A DNA stretch of 64,000 bases. It comes from Streptomyces sp. NBC_00620 (GTDB lineage: Bacteria; Actinomycetota; Actinomycetes; Streptomycetales; Streptomycetaceae). This document shows positions 41,588-49,586 of the stretch, one piece after another. The position numbers and the translations under genes are program-made. The notes beneath the pieces are model-generated. The model was not told the origin of the DNA. It was given only the letters and a program-made list of their open reading frames with translations, and did no database searches. Numbering within the stretch: position 1 is the stretch's first letter; each line of letters starts with the position of its first letter. The stretch covers positions 62,001 to 126,000 of the forward strand of contig NZ_JAPENY010000002.1 of NCBI RefSeq assembly GCF_026341825.1, written 5' to 3'.

Positions 41588-41622
41588 CGTAGGGCCGACG
41601 GTCTCGAACCGTCGGCCCTACG
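41588..41622. terminator. Duplicate of the glnA2 terminator
   Basis: CGTAGGGCCGACGGT (41588-41602) pairs over 15 bp with 41608-41622 around CTCGA. Its arms are the same as those of the terminator at 35648-35682. Confidence 0.88.
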
Positions 41623-41726
41623 GCGTTTCAGGGCCCCGTGACGTTCCGTTGACGGTCGGTTCGGACACTGGCCGTGCCTGACGCGTTCGGGTGTCGCCCA
41701 CCGACCCGCACGATGAGGACGCGACG

Positions 41727-43250
41727 ATGAAAATGGCCCCCAGCCGACGAAAGCCGGTCAGCATCGCACCGCCGATGGTTCACGATGTGCTCCGCGATCC
41801 GGGTAGGCCTTTGCCGGGGGCGCTTCATCGGGACATGTCGGCCAGGTTCGGGTGGGACTTCAGCGAGGTGCGGGTGCACAGTGACCCGAGTGCCGACCGG
41901 TCGGCCGCCGGTGTCGGGGCAACGGCCTACACCGTCGGCACGCATATTGTGCTGGGGCAGTCGATGCCCGACCTCGACAGTGCGCCTGGCCGGCGCATCC
42001 TGACCCATGAACTCGTGCATGTCATGCAGCAGCCGGATGCGGCGCCGACCGGCCCCCTGCCCGTCAGTAAACCTGGCGACGCGGCCGAGCGTGAGGCTGC
42101 GGATCCCTCCGCGCGGACCGCTCATAGGAGCGTCCCGCTGAGCGTGCAGCGCGAACCCGAGCCACGCCCGAGCACTTTCTCGGCCGCGAGCCCAGGCCTT
42201 CTGCCCGCGGTTTCCGTCGCTCTCGAACCGCTTCCCATGTCACCGCCCCGCGCGAGGCTGCTCGGGTCCTATGAGGACACCGTAATCAGCGAAGAACTGT
42301 ATGGGCGCCCTGGGGTCCCTATCAGATACACGGCCGTCGACGAGATCGAGGTCCTCTACAGCAGCCTGCTGCCGGAATGGAAGCAGGTATTCAGAGAGGC
42401 TGCCTCAGAATTCGAACGGGTTGGTGCGGAAAGAAGGGGGAGGATCGGTACCTACCGGGATGACAAAATTGAATGGGCGGACCGTCTCATCTGGAAGCCG
42501 GTCCGAGATGTCCGGCGCGGCGGGATGGTCATCGGGTATAGGAGGTCCTCCGGCGGATACACCGAGGTGCGGAACACGGCCGGAGAACTCATGGGAGTCC
42601 ATGAGATTCCCATCGAGCCTGTCCGCATCCCGATTCTTGACGACGTCTTGGAGCAGGCCGGGTATGCGCTGGTGGGCGCGGTCGATACATGGCTGGAGGA
42701 CAACTGGCGCGCGTTGGGGCTGCCTCCCCAGGACGAGCCTCTCGCGCGACTTTTCCAGATTCCGTCCGACATGGTCGCGTACCGGATCGGTCGCGGTGCC
42801 GGTCATGCGCTCAGTCTTCTGCAGGCGGGCGCCGAGCTCGTCGGGGGAGCGGCACTGATCGTCGGCGGCTCCGGCGAGTTTCTAGTCGGAGTGGCCACGA
42901 CTCCCGCGGGGGTCGGCCTGGTGGTCATGCCGGTGGGGGCCGTTACGGTAGCCGCCGGAACCACCGTCCTGGTACACGGCGGTGTGCTCGCGGGCGCGGT
43001 CTTCATGAGCGCCGCGTCTGGCGGCGGCGGTTCCGGCGAAGGACGCGGGTGGGGGCGGGGGCGTAAACCCGACAACAAGCAGGTGGACGACGTGGCGAGG
43101 CAGTACGGGATCGATCGGGATAGATTCGGCAAATTCATCGAGAAAGAGAAGGAATTGGGCAACGGTGGAACGGCCAATGATAGAGGCGACTTCACCTATC
43201 AGGAGCTGCGTCAGAAAGCAGTCGAGTTCTTGGAATTGTCGGTGAAATGA
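41727..43250 (+). CDS. DUF4157 metallopeptidase-like protein with C-terminal toxin-like domain
   Basis: The 507-residue product has an N-terminal DUF4157 domain (about 20-105): PLPGALHRDMSARFGWDFSEVRVHSD, GATAYTVGTHIVLG and LTHELVHVMQQ with the zinc motif HELVH at 94-98. DUF4157 marks many effectors of extracellular contractile injection systems. A charged middle part, a Gly/Ala/Val-rich hydrophobic stretch (about 365-430) and, after a GGGGSGEGRGWGRG linker, a compact C-terminal segment (about 446-507) with DDVARQYGIDRDRFGKFI and RGDFTYQELRQ complete it. The tail layout is that of polymorphic toxins; no activity is assigned. An in-frame GTG at 41691 is an alternative start. No injection-system genes are nearby. 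Confidence 0.8.
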   Translation: MKMAPSRRKPVSIAPPMVHDVLRDPGRPLPGALHRDMSARFGWDFSEVRVHSDPSADRSAAGVGATAYTVGTHIVLGQSMPDLDSAPGRRILTHELVHVMQQPDAAPTGPLPVSKPGDAAEREAADPSARTAHRSVPLSVQREPEPRPSTFSAASPGLLPAVSVALEPLPMSPPRARLLGSYEDTVISEELYGRPGVPIRYTAVDEIEVLYSSLLPEWKQVFREAASEFERVGAERRGRIGTYRDDKIEWADRLIWKPVRDVRRGGMVIGYRRSSGGYTEVRNTAGELMGVHEIPIEPVRIPILDDVLEQAGYALVGAVDTWLEDNWRALGLPPQDEPLARLFQIPSDMVAYRIGRGAGHALSLLQAGAELVGGAALIVGGSGEFLVGVATTPAGVGLVVMPVGAVTVAAGTTVLVHGGVLAGAVFMSAASGGGGSGEGRGWGRGRKPDNKQVDDVARQYGIDRDRFGKFIEKEKELGNGGTANDRGDFTYQELRQKAVEFLELSVK

Positions 43251-43289
43251 ATGCAGCGTTTGGCGGGCCTAGGGATTTAACGAGATGCT

Positions 43290-43494
43290 GTGGCGGCTGC
43301 GGACCAGTACGCCGTCTCGGTGGACTCCACGATCACCAGGGCCCATCAATATTCCGTGGGGGAACCTGACGGGACCCTGTTACGGCGCTGGGGAATCATC
43401 GCAACGATCCCCGAACGCCGCGACCAGATCGCCAACCGGCAGCGCCGTGGCTCCCACGGCGGCCGTGGCCCACCTTCGACGAGGCCGTCTACAG
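43290..43494 (+). pseudogene. IS5-family transposase remnant
   Basis: The fragment reads VSVDSTITRAHQYSVG then, after an internal deletion, GIIATIPERRDQIANRQRRG and SHGGRGPP, matching the catalytic DDE region and the IPERxDQ motif of IS5-type transposases. A frameshift near 43466 puts the expected PPTFDEAVYR in another frame. The remnant runs into the stop codon of vapC. No terminal inverted repeats were recognised. Confidence 0.75.
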
Positions 43495-43923
43495 GTCGTC
43501 GGGCAGGATCCGGAATGCCGGGTGCGAGGTGAGTGGACGGATGGCCCGAAAATCCTTCCGGTCCAGAGTGAGCACGGTATCCGTGGCGTATTCGCGGGCC
43601 AGGACCGCGATGACCGAGTCGGTCAGGTCCAGTGCAAGGTCCCGGTACCGGCGCTGGACGAGCCTTGCGTCCGCGAGAGCGTCCGCACCGGCGTCGCCGA
43701 GGACGTAGCGACCGGTCCGCGCTTGCGCGATGAGTTGGTCCATGACCTGCCCGGCAGCGTCCTTGTTGAACCGGCCGCTGAGCAGGTGGTCCAGTTCGGC
43801 CAGTACGAGTTGAGGGATGACGAGCAGGCCTGCGGTGTCCATGACGTGGCGAGCCGCTTCGTGCTCGGGGCAGCTGCGGTCGACGGAGGCGATGATGCCC
43901 GAGGTGTCGGCGATGACGATCAC
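43489..43923 (-). CDS. vapC: VapC-type PIN-domain ribonuclease toxin
   Basis: The 144-residue protein has the PIN-domain acidic residues: Asp6 (IADTSGI), Glu in VLAELDHLL, Asp in LDLTDSVIAV and Asp in LTLDRKDF. VapC toxins cut tRNA or rRNA and are held by VapB. The start is a GTG at 43923 directly after the antitoxin stop codon (TAG-GTG), so translation is coupled. Its stop codon overlaps the transposase remnant, but the protein is full length. Confidence 0.88.
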   Translation of the reverse strand: MIVIADTSGIIASVDRSCPEHEAARHVMDTAGLLVIPQLVLAELDHLLSGRFNKDAAGQVMDQLIAQARTGRYVLGDAGADALADARLVQRRYRDLALDLTDSVIAVLAREYATDTVLTLDRKDFRAIRPLTSHPAFRILPDDL

Positions 43924-44175
43924 CTATGAGGCCCGACTCCAGTCGCCGAAACCGGTGTCCCGCAGTATGTCGTCGGCACGCTCCGCGAAGGTGGGGTCCC
44001 CGCTGTCGAGGACGGGGAGGCCCACGGGTTCGTCCCACACGCGGTTCCGTGCGATCGCGAGGCGGACGCCCTCGCGGATCAGCTCGGCCTCGCTGACTCC
44101 TTTGCGGGAGGCGGTTGCCTTGAGGTCGCGGAGATCCTCGTCCTCAAGATAGACCGTCGTTCGTTTCAGGCTCAT
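43924..44175 (-). CDS. vapB: VapB-type ribbon-helix-helix antitoxin
   Basis: The 83-residue protein starts with a ribbon-helix-helix domain (KRTTVYLEDEDLRDLKATASRKGVSEAELIREGVRLAI) and ends with an acidic, toxin-binding tail (DDILRDTGFGDWSRAS). It should neutralise the VapC encoded immediately downstream and repress the operon. No Shine-Dalgarno precedes the ATG at 44175; a close TATA-like sequence suggests a leaderless or very short-leader message. Confidence 0.87.
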   Translation of the reverse strand: MSLKRTTVYLEDEDLRDLKATASRKGVSEAELIREGVRLAIARNRVWDEPVGLPVLDSGDPTFAERADDILRDTGFGDWSRAS

Positions 44176-44181
44176 GTGCTA

Positions 44182-44199
44182 TATGGTACACCTGCCATA
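44182..44199. promoter_or_regulatory. vapBC operator/promoter
   Basis: TATGG and CCATA (44182-44186 and 44195-44199) are inverted around TACACCTG, 7 bp before vapB. The AT-rich text also offers a -10 box. Autoregulation by VapB or VapBC is the usual arrangement. Confidence 0.55.
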
Positions 44200-44282
44200 C
44201 ATTCGGTTGCTTGTGCAGGGGCAGTCGCGGCAACCCCGGTCCTGTGTGTTGTCGGACCAACGGCGTTCGGTTCGGTCCGCGA

Positions 44283-45113
44283 CTAGCGGCGGCCGGCACC
44301 GCGATACTTGGGAAACCACCGCTGCGCGTAATCAACAGCATCAGCGAACCCAATCACCCGACACCGTGCCACCCCCACCGTGCCGACCCGCACCGCCGCC
44401 TCCGCGCCCAAGCCCGCGCCCTCGAACTCCGCTCCCAACTCCCCGAAGTCACTGTCGTCCAGGGCGACATCGTCGTACTCCCACCACTGGCGTCGGCCGT
44501 CGCGGCGGATCACGCACCTGTAGGACCGATGGGGAGGGGAGTCGACTCGGTACTCGCCGAGATGGAAGGCGGTGCATCTGTTGAAGCCGACGCCGAGCAG
44601 CAGGATCTGTGCCCCCAGCTCGTACAGCCGGGCCAGAGGGGAACTCTCGCCCAGGAGGCAGTCGGGGTGATGGTCGTCGGTGATCTTCGCCGCTTGGGGG
44701 CCGAGGGCGGCGAAGGAGGTCTGGGGGTGGGCGCTGCGCAGGGACTGTGGGTGGAGCCGGGTCGTCTCGGCCAGGATTCCCACGTCGGTCGACGGGGTGG
44801 TCGCCGGGTCGAACGGCGGCATGTTGTCCCGGAAGGCGGCGCGGGCCTCGTCGCTCAGGCCGCGGACCCGTTCCATGTGGGCGTTCGACGTGGACGAGTT
44901 GTCCGAGGTGAACGCGGGAACGACCACGGTGCCATCAGGGCCGAGCACGCGGCGCAGCGTGCGGAGCACGGTGGCCGCTCCTCCCTCGACCTTTCCGAGG
45001 GAGCGCAGGGAAGAGTGCACCAGCAGGACGCCCCCCTCGTGGATTCCCAGCTCGGTGAGCTGGTGAGTCAGCTGTGACTCGGTGAGTCCGGTCCCGTCGG
45101 CAGCCGTGCTCAA
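44283..45113 (-). CDS. Aminoglycoside N(3)-acetyltransferase family protein
   Basis: The 276-residue protein has the antibiotic-NAT family signatures: LLVHSSLRSLGKVEGGA near the start, DPATTPSTDVGILAE, RSAHPQTSFAALGPQA, and the CoA/active-site region LGESSPLARLYELGAQILLLGVGFNRCTAFHLGE. Members acetylate the 3-amino group of aminoglycosides; chromosomal paralogues in Streptomyces often have unknown substrates. The start is probably TTG at 45113 with AGGAA just before it. No Shine-Dalgarno-supported ATG exists. Confidence 0.82.
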   Translation of the reverse strand: MSTAADGTGLTESQLTHQLTELGIHEGGVLLVHSSLRSLGKVEGGAATVLRTLRRVLGPDGTVVVPAFTSDNSSTSNAHMERVRGLSDEARAAFRDNMPPFDPATTPSTDVGILAETTRLHPQSLRSAHPQTSFAALGPQAAKITDDHHPDCLLGESSPLARLYELGAQILLLGVGFNRCTAFHLGEYRVDSPPHRSYRCVIRRDGRRQWWEYDDVALDDSDFGELGAEFEGAGLGAEAAVRVGTVGVARCRVIGFADAVDYAQRWFPKYRGAGRR

Positions 45114-45136
45114 GGTTCCTCGTCCCCCTCCGCCGC

Positions 45137-45168
45137 AAAGCCGCGGCACCAAGGCGCGCCGCGGCTTT
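45137..45168 (-). terminator. Terminator after the VOC gene
   Basis: AAAGCCGCGGC (45137-45147) and GCCGCGGCTTT (45158-45168) form an 11-bp stem with a 10-base loop. The hairpin lies between the VOC-family gene and the acetyltransferase gene, so the two are separate units. Confidence 0.75.
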
Positions 45169-45193
45169 CCCGTGTTGTGTCGAAGGTAGTGAA

Positions 45194-45634
45194 CTACTGC
45201 TGCTGCGCGGCCAGTTCGCCGAGCAGCTTGTGCAGGGGCTTCGCCGCCCGCTGCCGGTACTCCTGGATCGCCCAGCCGTTCCCGTCCGGGTCCTTGAAGT
45301 ACATGAACGTGGCGCCGTCCTCCGGCGAGAAGGCCTGCGGCTCGCTGACGTCGAGACCCCGCTCCCGCAGCTCCTCGTACGCCGCCTTGGCGTCCTCCAC
45401 ACACAGCTGCATACCGTGGTACGTCCCCGGCTGCGGCGTCCCCGTCGGGATCGGGAGGCCGTCGATGAGCGCGATGGAACACCCGGACCCGGGCGGCGTC
45501 AGCTGCACGATCCGCACGCCCTCCATCACCTCTCGGTCGAGGTCCACGTGGAAACCGACCTTGTCCCGGTAGAACTCCTTGGCCCGGTCCACGTCGGTGA
45601 CCGGCATCATGATCACTTCGAGGGTCATGTCCAT
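45194..45634 (-). CDS. VOC-family (glyoxalase/bleomycin resistance) protein
   Basis: The 146-residue protein has one vicinal-oxygen-chelate module pair: LEVIMMPVTDVDRAKEFYRDKVGFHVDLD at the start and LCVEDAKAAYEELRERGLDVSEP and MYFKDPDGNGWAIQEY at the end. The last includes a likely metal-binding Glu. Function may be dioxygenase, lyase or drug binding. AGGAG lies 8 bases before the ATG at 45634. Confidence 0.88.
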   Translation of the reverse strand: MDMTLEVIMMPVTDVDRAKEFYRDKVGFHVDLDREVMEGVRIVQLTPPGSGCSIALIDGLPIPTGTPQPGTYHGMQLCVEDAKAAYEELRERGLDVSEPQAFSPEDGATFMYFKDPDGNGWAIQEYRQRAAKPLHKLLGELAAQQQ

Positions 45635-45667
45635 GGGACGGCTCCTTTGTCGTACGACGTCATGTAC

Positions 45668-45712
45668 TGGATCAACTTGATCCACTGGATCCATTCGGTC
45701 CGCTGGATCCAA
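45668..45712. repeat. 9-bp degenerate tandem repeat with nested palindromes
   Basis: Units TGGATCAAC, TTGATCCAC, TGGATCCAT, TCGGTCCGC and TGGATCCAA follow each other. They create TGGATCAA-C-TTGATCCA and two TGGATCCA palindromes spaced 18 bp apart. The array fills the gap between the end of the PPOX-type gene and the VOC gene, about where the latter's promoter should be. Confidence 0.75.
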
Positions 45713-45715
45713 AGA

Positions 45716-46243
45716 TCACTCGAATCGCCAGCGCGTCTGGCTGAACGGCTCCCCCTTACCGAACCCGAAAGCGGTCCGGGGCGCCACAGCGAAGACAAGA
45801 GCGGGTCCGCCCTCTCCCTGGAACGTGCCCTGGAACTCCGCGTCCTCCCCTACCTCGAAATGCCACTCGGCGCCGTACTTCTCCTCCCACGCCTTGGCCA
45901 GGCCGTGCAGTCGGGCCTGGTCCGTCACGCGGACCGCCTCGCCCTCGACGACGAGGTCGTAGCCCTCGGCCCAGGTGTTGGTGCCCGTGGTGAGGACGAC
46001 CTGCGGATTCCCGGCGAGGTTGAGCGCCTTCCGCTCCTGCGCGCCGGTGGCGAAGTGCAGCGCCCCGTCCTGCCAGACACCGATCAGCGGCGTCACATGC
46101 GGCCGCCCGTCCGGCCGTACCGTCGACAGCCAGTACAGCTCGGCCGCGGCCAGCCGCGCCACGGCCTCCGGCCAGGGGGTCGCCCCCGCTCCGGGGCTGC
46201 CGTAGCGCGGGTCGAGCTCGGTCTTCGGTTGTGTGTCGGGCAT
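45716..46243 (-). CDS. Pyridoxamine 5'-phosphate oxidase-family flavoprotein
   Basis: The 175-residue protein has the split-barrel flavin-binding fold: YWLSTVRPDGRPHVTPLIGVWQDGALHFATG, then KALNLAGNPQVVLTTG and DLVVEGEAVRVTD. Such proteins bind FMN, F420 or heme; given the F420 gene in the window an F420-dependent reductase is possible. GGAGGAG lies just before the ATG at 46243. Confidence 0.85.
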   Translation of the reverse strand: MPDTQPKTELDPRYGSPGAGATPWPEAVARLAAAELYWLSTVRPDGRPHVTPLIGVWQDGALHFATGAQERKALNLAGNPQVVLTTGTNTWAEGYDLVVEGEAVRVTDQARLHGLAKAWEEKYGAEWHFEVGEDAEFQGTFQGEGGPALVFAVAPRTAFGFGKGEPFSQTRWRFE

Positions 46244-46401
46244 GGCTCTCCTCCTGCATCGACATGGTCCCGCCGTAGGGGAGACCCCGCACACCGGCGG
46301 AAGTCATCGGTCCCCGGTGATGGCGGCCGCCCCGGCGCTTCCGACCAGGTCTGCGGTTACGCTCAAGGTCGTACGACCTTGATCCGACGGGAGGGCCGAG
46401 G

Positions 46402-49400
46402 ATGACGGCGCCGGGGCGCAGGAGCAGTACCTTCACGCGGCTGCTGCGGCACGGTTTTACCGATCCGTCGGGGGCCGAGCGGCTTCTGGAGAGTGTCGAG
46501 CTGGCGCCGATAAAGGCCGATCCGGTGCTCCTCGAGGCGCTGGGGGCCACCGCCGACCCGGATCTGGCGCTGCTCGGGCTGGTACGGCTCGTCGAGGCGC
46601 AGGACGGGCGCCCGGAGCGGCGTGAACTGCTCGACACGCTCATCGCGGCGAAGCCGCTGCGGGACCGGCTGCTCGGCGTGCTCGGCGCCTCCGCGGCGCT
46701 CGGCGACCATCTCGCCCGGCATCCGCGCGATTGGCAGGTGCTCGTGACGTACGAGCCGCAGGACCTGCACCCCGGGGTGGAGGAATTCGAGCGCGGGCTC
46801 GCCGAGGCGGACGACCCAGTCACGCTGCGCGTCGCCTACCGGCGCTGCCTGCTGTCCATCGCCGCGCGTGACGTGTGCGGCACGACCGATCTCGCGCAGA
46901 CGGCCGCCGAGCTCGCCGATCTCGCGACGGCGACCCTGCGTGCCGCGCTCGCCATAGCCCGGGCCGCCGCGCCCGACGACGCCGCGCTGTGCCGGCTCGC
47001 CGTCATCGCGATGGGCAAGTGCGGTGGCCACGAGCTCAATTACGTGTCCGACGTCGATGTGATCTTTGTGGGGGAGGCGGCGGACGGGGCCGATGAGGGG
47101 AAGGCGATCCAGGCCGCCACCCGGCTTGCCTCGCATCTGATGCGGATCTGCTCCGAGACCACCGTCGAGGGCAGCATCTGGCCCGTCGACGCGAATCTGC
47201 GGCCCGAGGGCAGGAACGGGCCGCTCGTACGGACGCTCAGCAGCCACCTCGCGTACTACCAGCGGTGGGCCAAGACCTGGGAGTTCCAGGCCCTCCTCAA
47301 GGCGCGGCCGGTGGCCGGCGACCTCGTGCTCGGCGAGAGTTACGTCGCCACGCTCGCGCCCCTCGTCTGGCACGCCGCCGAGCGCGCGAACTTCGTTCCC
47401 GACGTGCAGAAGATGCGGCGGAGGGTGGTGGAGAACATCCCCGTCGCCGAGGTCGAGCGTGAGCTGAAGCTCGGGCCGGGAGGGTTGCGGGATGTCGAAT
47501 TCGCCGTACAGCTGCTGCAGTTGGTGCACGGGCGTGCCGATACTTCGCTGCGGAGCGGGACCACACTCGACGCGCTGAAGGCGCTGGCTGCGGGTGGCTA
47601 TGTGGGGCGCGCCGACGCCGTGCAGCTCGATGAGGCTTATCGGTTTCTGCGGTCCATGGAGCACCGGATACAGCTCTACCGGCTGCGGCGGACCCACCTT
47701 GTGCCCGAGGAGGACGCCGATCTGCGGCGCATCGGGCGGTCGTTGGGTCTGCGCGCCGATCCTGTCGTAGAGCTGAACCGCGAGTGGAAGCGGCACGCTG
47801 CCGTCGTACGGCGGCTGCACGAGAAGCTCTTCTATCGGCCGCTGCTCGATGCCGTCGCCCAACTCGCCCCCGGCGAGACCAGGTTGAGCGCCGACGCGGC
47901 CCGGGAGCGGCTGGTCGCGCTCGGGTACGCCGATCCGGCGGCGGCGCTTCGGCATCTGGAGGCGCTGGCCTCCGGGGTTTCGCGCAAGGCTGCGATCCAA
48001 CGGACGTTGTTGCCCGTGCTGTTGGGGTGGTTCGCGGATTCCGCCGATCCCGATGCGGGGTTGCTCAACTTCCGTAAGGTGTCGGACGCGTTGGGGAAGA
48101 CGCCGTGGTATTTGCGGCTGTTGAGGGACGAGGGTGCTGCCGCTGAGAATCTGGCGCGGGTGCTGTCCGCCGGGCGGCTCGCGCCCGATCTGCTGATGCG
48201 TGCGCCTGAGGCGGTCGCGCTGCTCGGTGACGGGGATGGGGGTAGGGGTGGGCTCGAACCTCGGTCCCGTGGCCATCTGGAGCAGGAGATCCTTGCTGCG
48301 GTGGGGCGGGCTGCGGGGGGTGAGCAGGCGGTTACGGCGGCGCGGGGGGTGCGGCGGCGGGAGCTGTTTCGTATCTCCGCCGCCGACATCGTTGCCTCGT
48401 ACGGGACCGAGGAGAATCCTGCCGTTGCGGACCAGGGTGCGCTTGTCGATCTGGTTGGTGGTGCGGTTTCTGACCTTACTGCGGCGACTCTTGCGGGGAC
48501 GTTGCGGGCCGTCGTGCGGGACGGGTGGGGGGAGACTCTTCCTACTCGGTTCGCCGTCATCGGCATGGGGCGGTTCGGGGGGCATGAGCTGGGCTACGGG
48601 TCCGATGCCGATGTGCTGTTCGTGCATGAGCCCCGGGACGGTGTTGATGAGCAGGAGGCGTCTCGGGCCGCCAACTCTGTTGTCTCCGAGATGCGGCGGC
48701 TGCTTCAGATCTCGAGTGCGGATCCGCCCTTGTTGATCGATGCGGATCTGCGGCCTGAAGGGAAGTCCGGGCCGCTGGTGCGGACGCTTAATTCCTATGA
48801 GGCGTACTACCGGCGCTGGTCGCTGGTGTGGGAGTCGCAGGCCTTGTTGCGGGCCGAAGCCGTTGCCGGTGACGAGGACTTGGGGCGGCGGTTCATCGAG
48901 CTGATCGATCCTCTGCGGTATCCGGCGGAGGGGCTTGGGGACGATGCCGTACGGGAGATCCGGCGGCTCAAGGCGCGGATGGAGTCGGAGCGGATGCCGC
49001 GTGGTGCCGATCCCACGCTGCATACCAAGCTCGGGCGGGGTGGGTTGTCCGACGTCGAGTGGACCGTGCAGTTGCTGCAGCTTCGGCATGGGTGGGTGGA
49101 GCCGGGGTTGCGGACCACCCGGACGCGGGAGGCCTTGGCGGCCGGCTGTGCGGCGGGGCTCCTTGCCGGAGAGGACGCGGCGATTCTGGATGAGGCGTGG
49201 GTGTTGGCTACGCGGGTGCGGAACGCGGTGATGCTGGTGCGGGGGAGGGCCGGGGATACGTTTCCGTCGGATGGGCGGGAACTGGCTGCGGTGGGGCGGT
49301 ACTTGGGGTACGGGCCGGGGCATGTGGGGGACATGCTCGACGACTATCGGCGGACTACTCGGCGGGCTCGGGCCGTGGTGGATGAGTTGTTCTACGGGGC

Positions 49401-49404
49401 GTGA
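46402..49404 (+). CDS. glnE: Bifunctional glutamine synthetase adenylyltransferase/deadenylase
   Basis: The 1000-residue enzyme adenylylates and deadenylylates class I-beta glutamine synthetase in response to nitrogen state. It has two nucleotidyltransferase domains, each with the G(K/R)xGGxExxxxSDxD motif: GKCGGHELNYVSDVDVIFV near 204-222 and GRFGGHELGYGSDADVLFV near 722-740, each followed by a helical regulatory segment with GPGGLRDVEF or GRGGLSDVEW. Length is typical. Its target would be GlnA1 outside the window, since the GlnA2 here lacks the modified Tyr. Confidence 0.95.
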   Translation: MTAPGRRSSTFTRLLRHGFTDPSGAERLLESVELAPIKADPVLLEALGATADPDLALLGLVRLVEAQDGRPERRELLDTLIAAKPLRDRLLGVLGASAALGDHLARHPRDWQVLVTYEPQDLHPGVEEFERGLAEADDPVTLRVAYRRCLLSIAARDVCGTTDLAQTAAELADLATATLRAALAIARAAAPDDAALCRLAVIAMGKCGGHELNYVSDVDVIFVGEAADGADEGKAIQAATRLASHLMRICSETTVEGSIWPVDANLRPEGRNGPLVRTLSSHLAYYQRWAKTWEFQALLKARPVAGDLVLGESYVATLAPLVWHAAERANFVPDVQKMRRRVVENIPVAEVERELKLGPGGLRDVEFAVQLLQLVHGRADTSLRSGTTLDALKALAAGGYVGRADAVQLDEAYRFLRSMEHRIQLYRLRRTHLVPEEDADLRRIGRSLGLRADPVVELNREWKRHAAVVRRLHEKLFYRPLLDAVAQLAPGETRLSADAARERLVALGYADPAAALRHLEALASGVSRKAAIQRTLLPVLLGWFADSADPDAGLLNFRKVSDALGKTPWYLRLLRDEGAAAENLARVLSAGRLAPDLLMRAPEAVALLGDGDGGRGGLEPRSRGHLEQEILAAVGRAAGGEQAVTAARGVRRRELFRISAADIVASYGTEENPAVADQGALVDLVGGAVSDLTAATLAGTLRAVVRDGWGETLPTRFAVIGMGRFGGHELGYGSDADVLFVHEPRDGVDEQEASRAANSVVSEMRRLLQISSADPPLLIDADLRPEGKSGPLVRTLNSYEAYYRRWSLVWESQALLRAEAVAGDEDLGRRFIELIDPLRYPAEGLGDDAVREIRRLKARMESERMPRGADPTLHTKLGRGGLSDVEWTVQLLQLRHGWVEPGLRTTRTREALAAGCAAGLLAGEDAAILDEAWVLATRVRNAVMLVRGRAGDTFPSDGRELAAVGRYLGYGPGHVGDMLDDYRRTTRRARAVVDELFYGA

Positions 49405-49453
49405 GCGTCTGGCGGGGTGCGGTGTCGGCTGGGGTTTGGTGGGTGGGTGGGTC

Positions 49454-49570
49454 GGGGCCAGGGGCCGGTACATCCGCCCGTCGCCGACGGATCAGACCTT
49501 GGCCGAGCAGTGAAGCGTCCGGTGACGCGAACGTACGCGACGGGCTTTTGATGTACCGGCCCCCGGCCCC
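49454..49570 (+). repeat. 117-bp element with terminal inverted repeats, copy 2
   Basis: The sequence matches the reverse complement of 32461-32577 except at three positions. Its left end (GGGGCCAGGGGCCGG) differs by one base from a perfect match to the right end. It lies between the converging ends of glnE and the EamA gene. Confidence 0.85.
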
Positions 49571-49586
49571 TTCCGTGAGTCGGCCC

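Noticed and set aside
46363..49473. 1036-codon open frame antisense to glnE
   Set aside because: Pro/Arg/His-rich shadow; glnE on the other strand has complete catalytic motifs.
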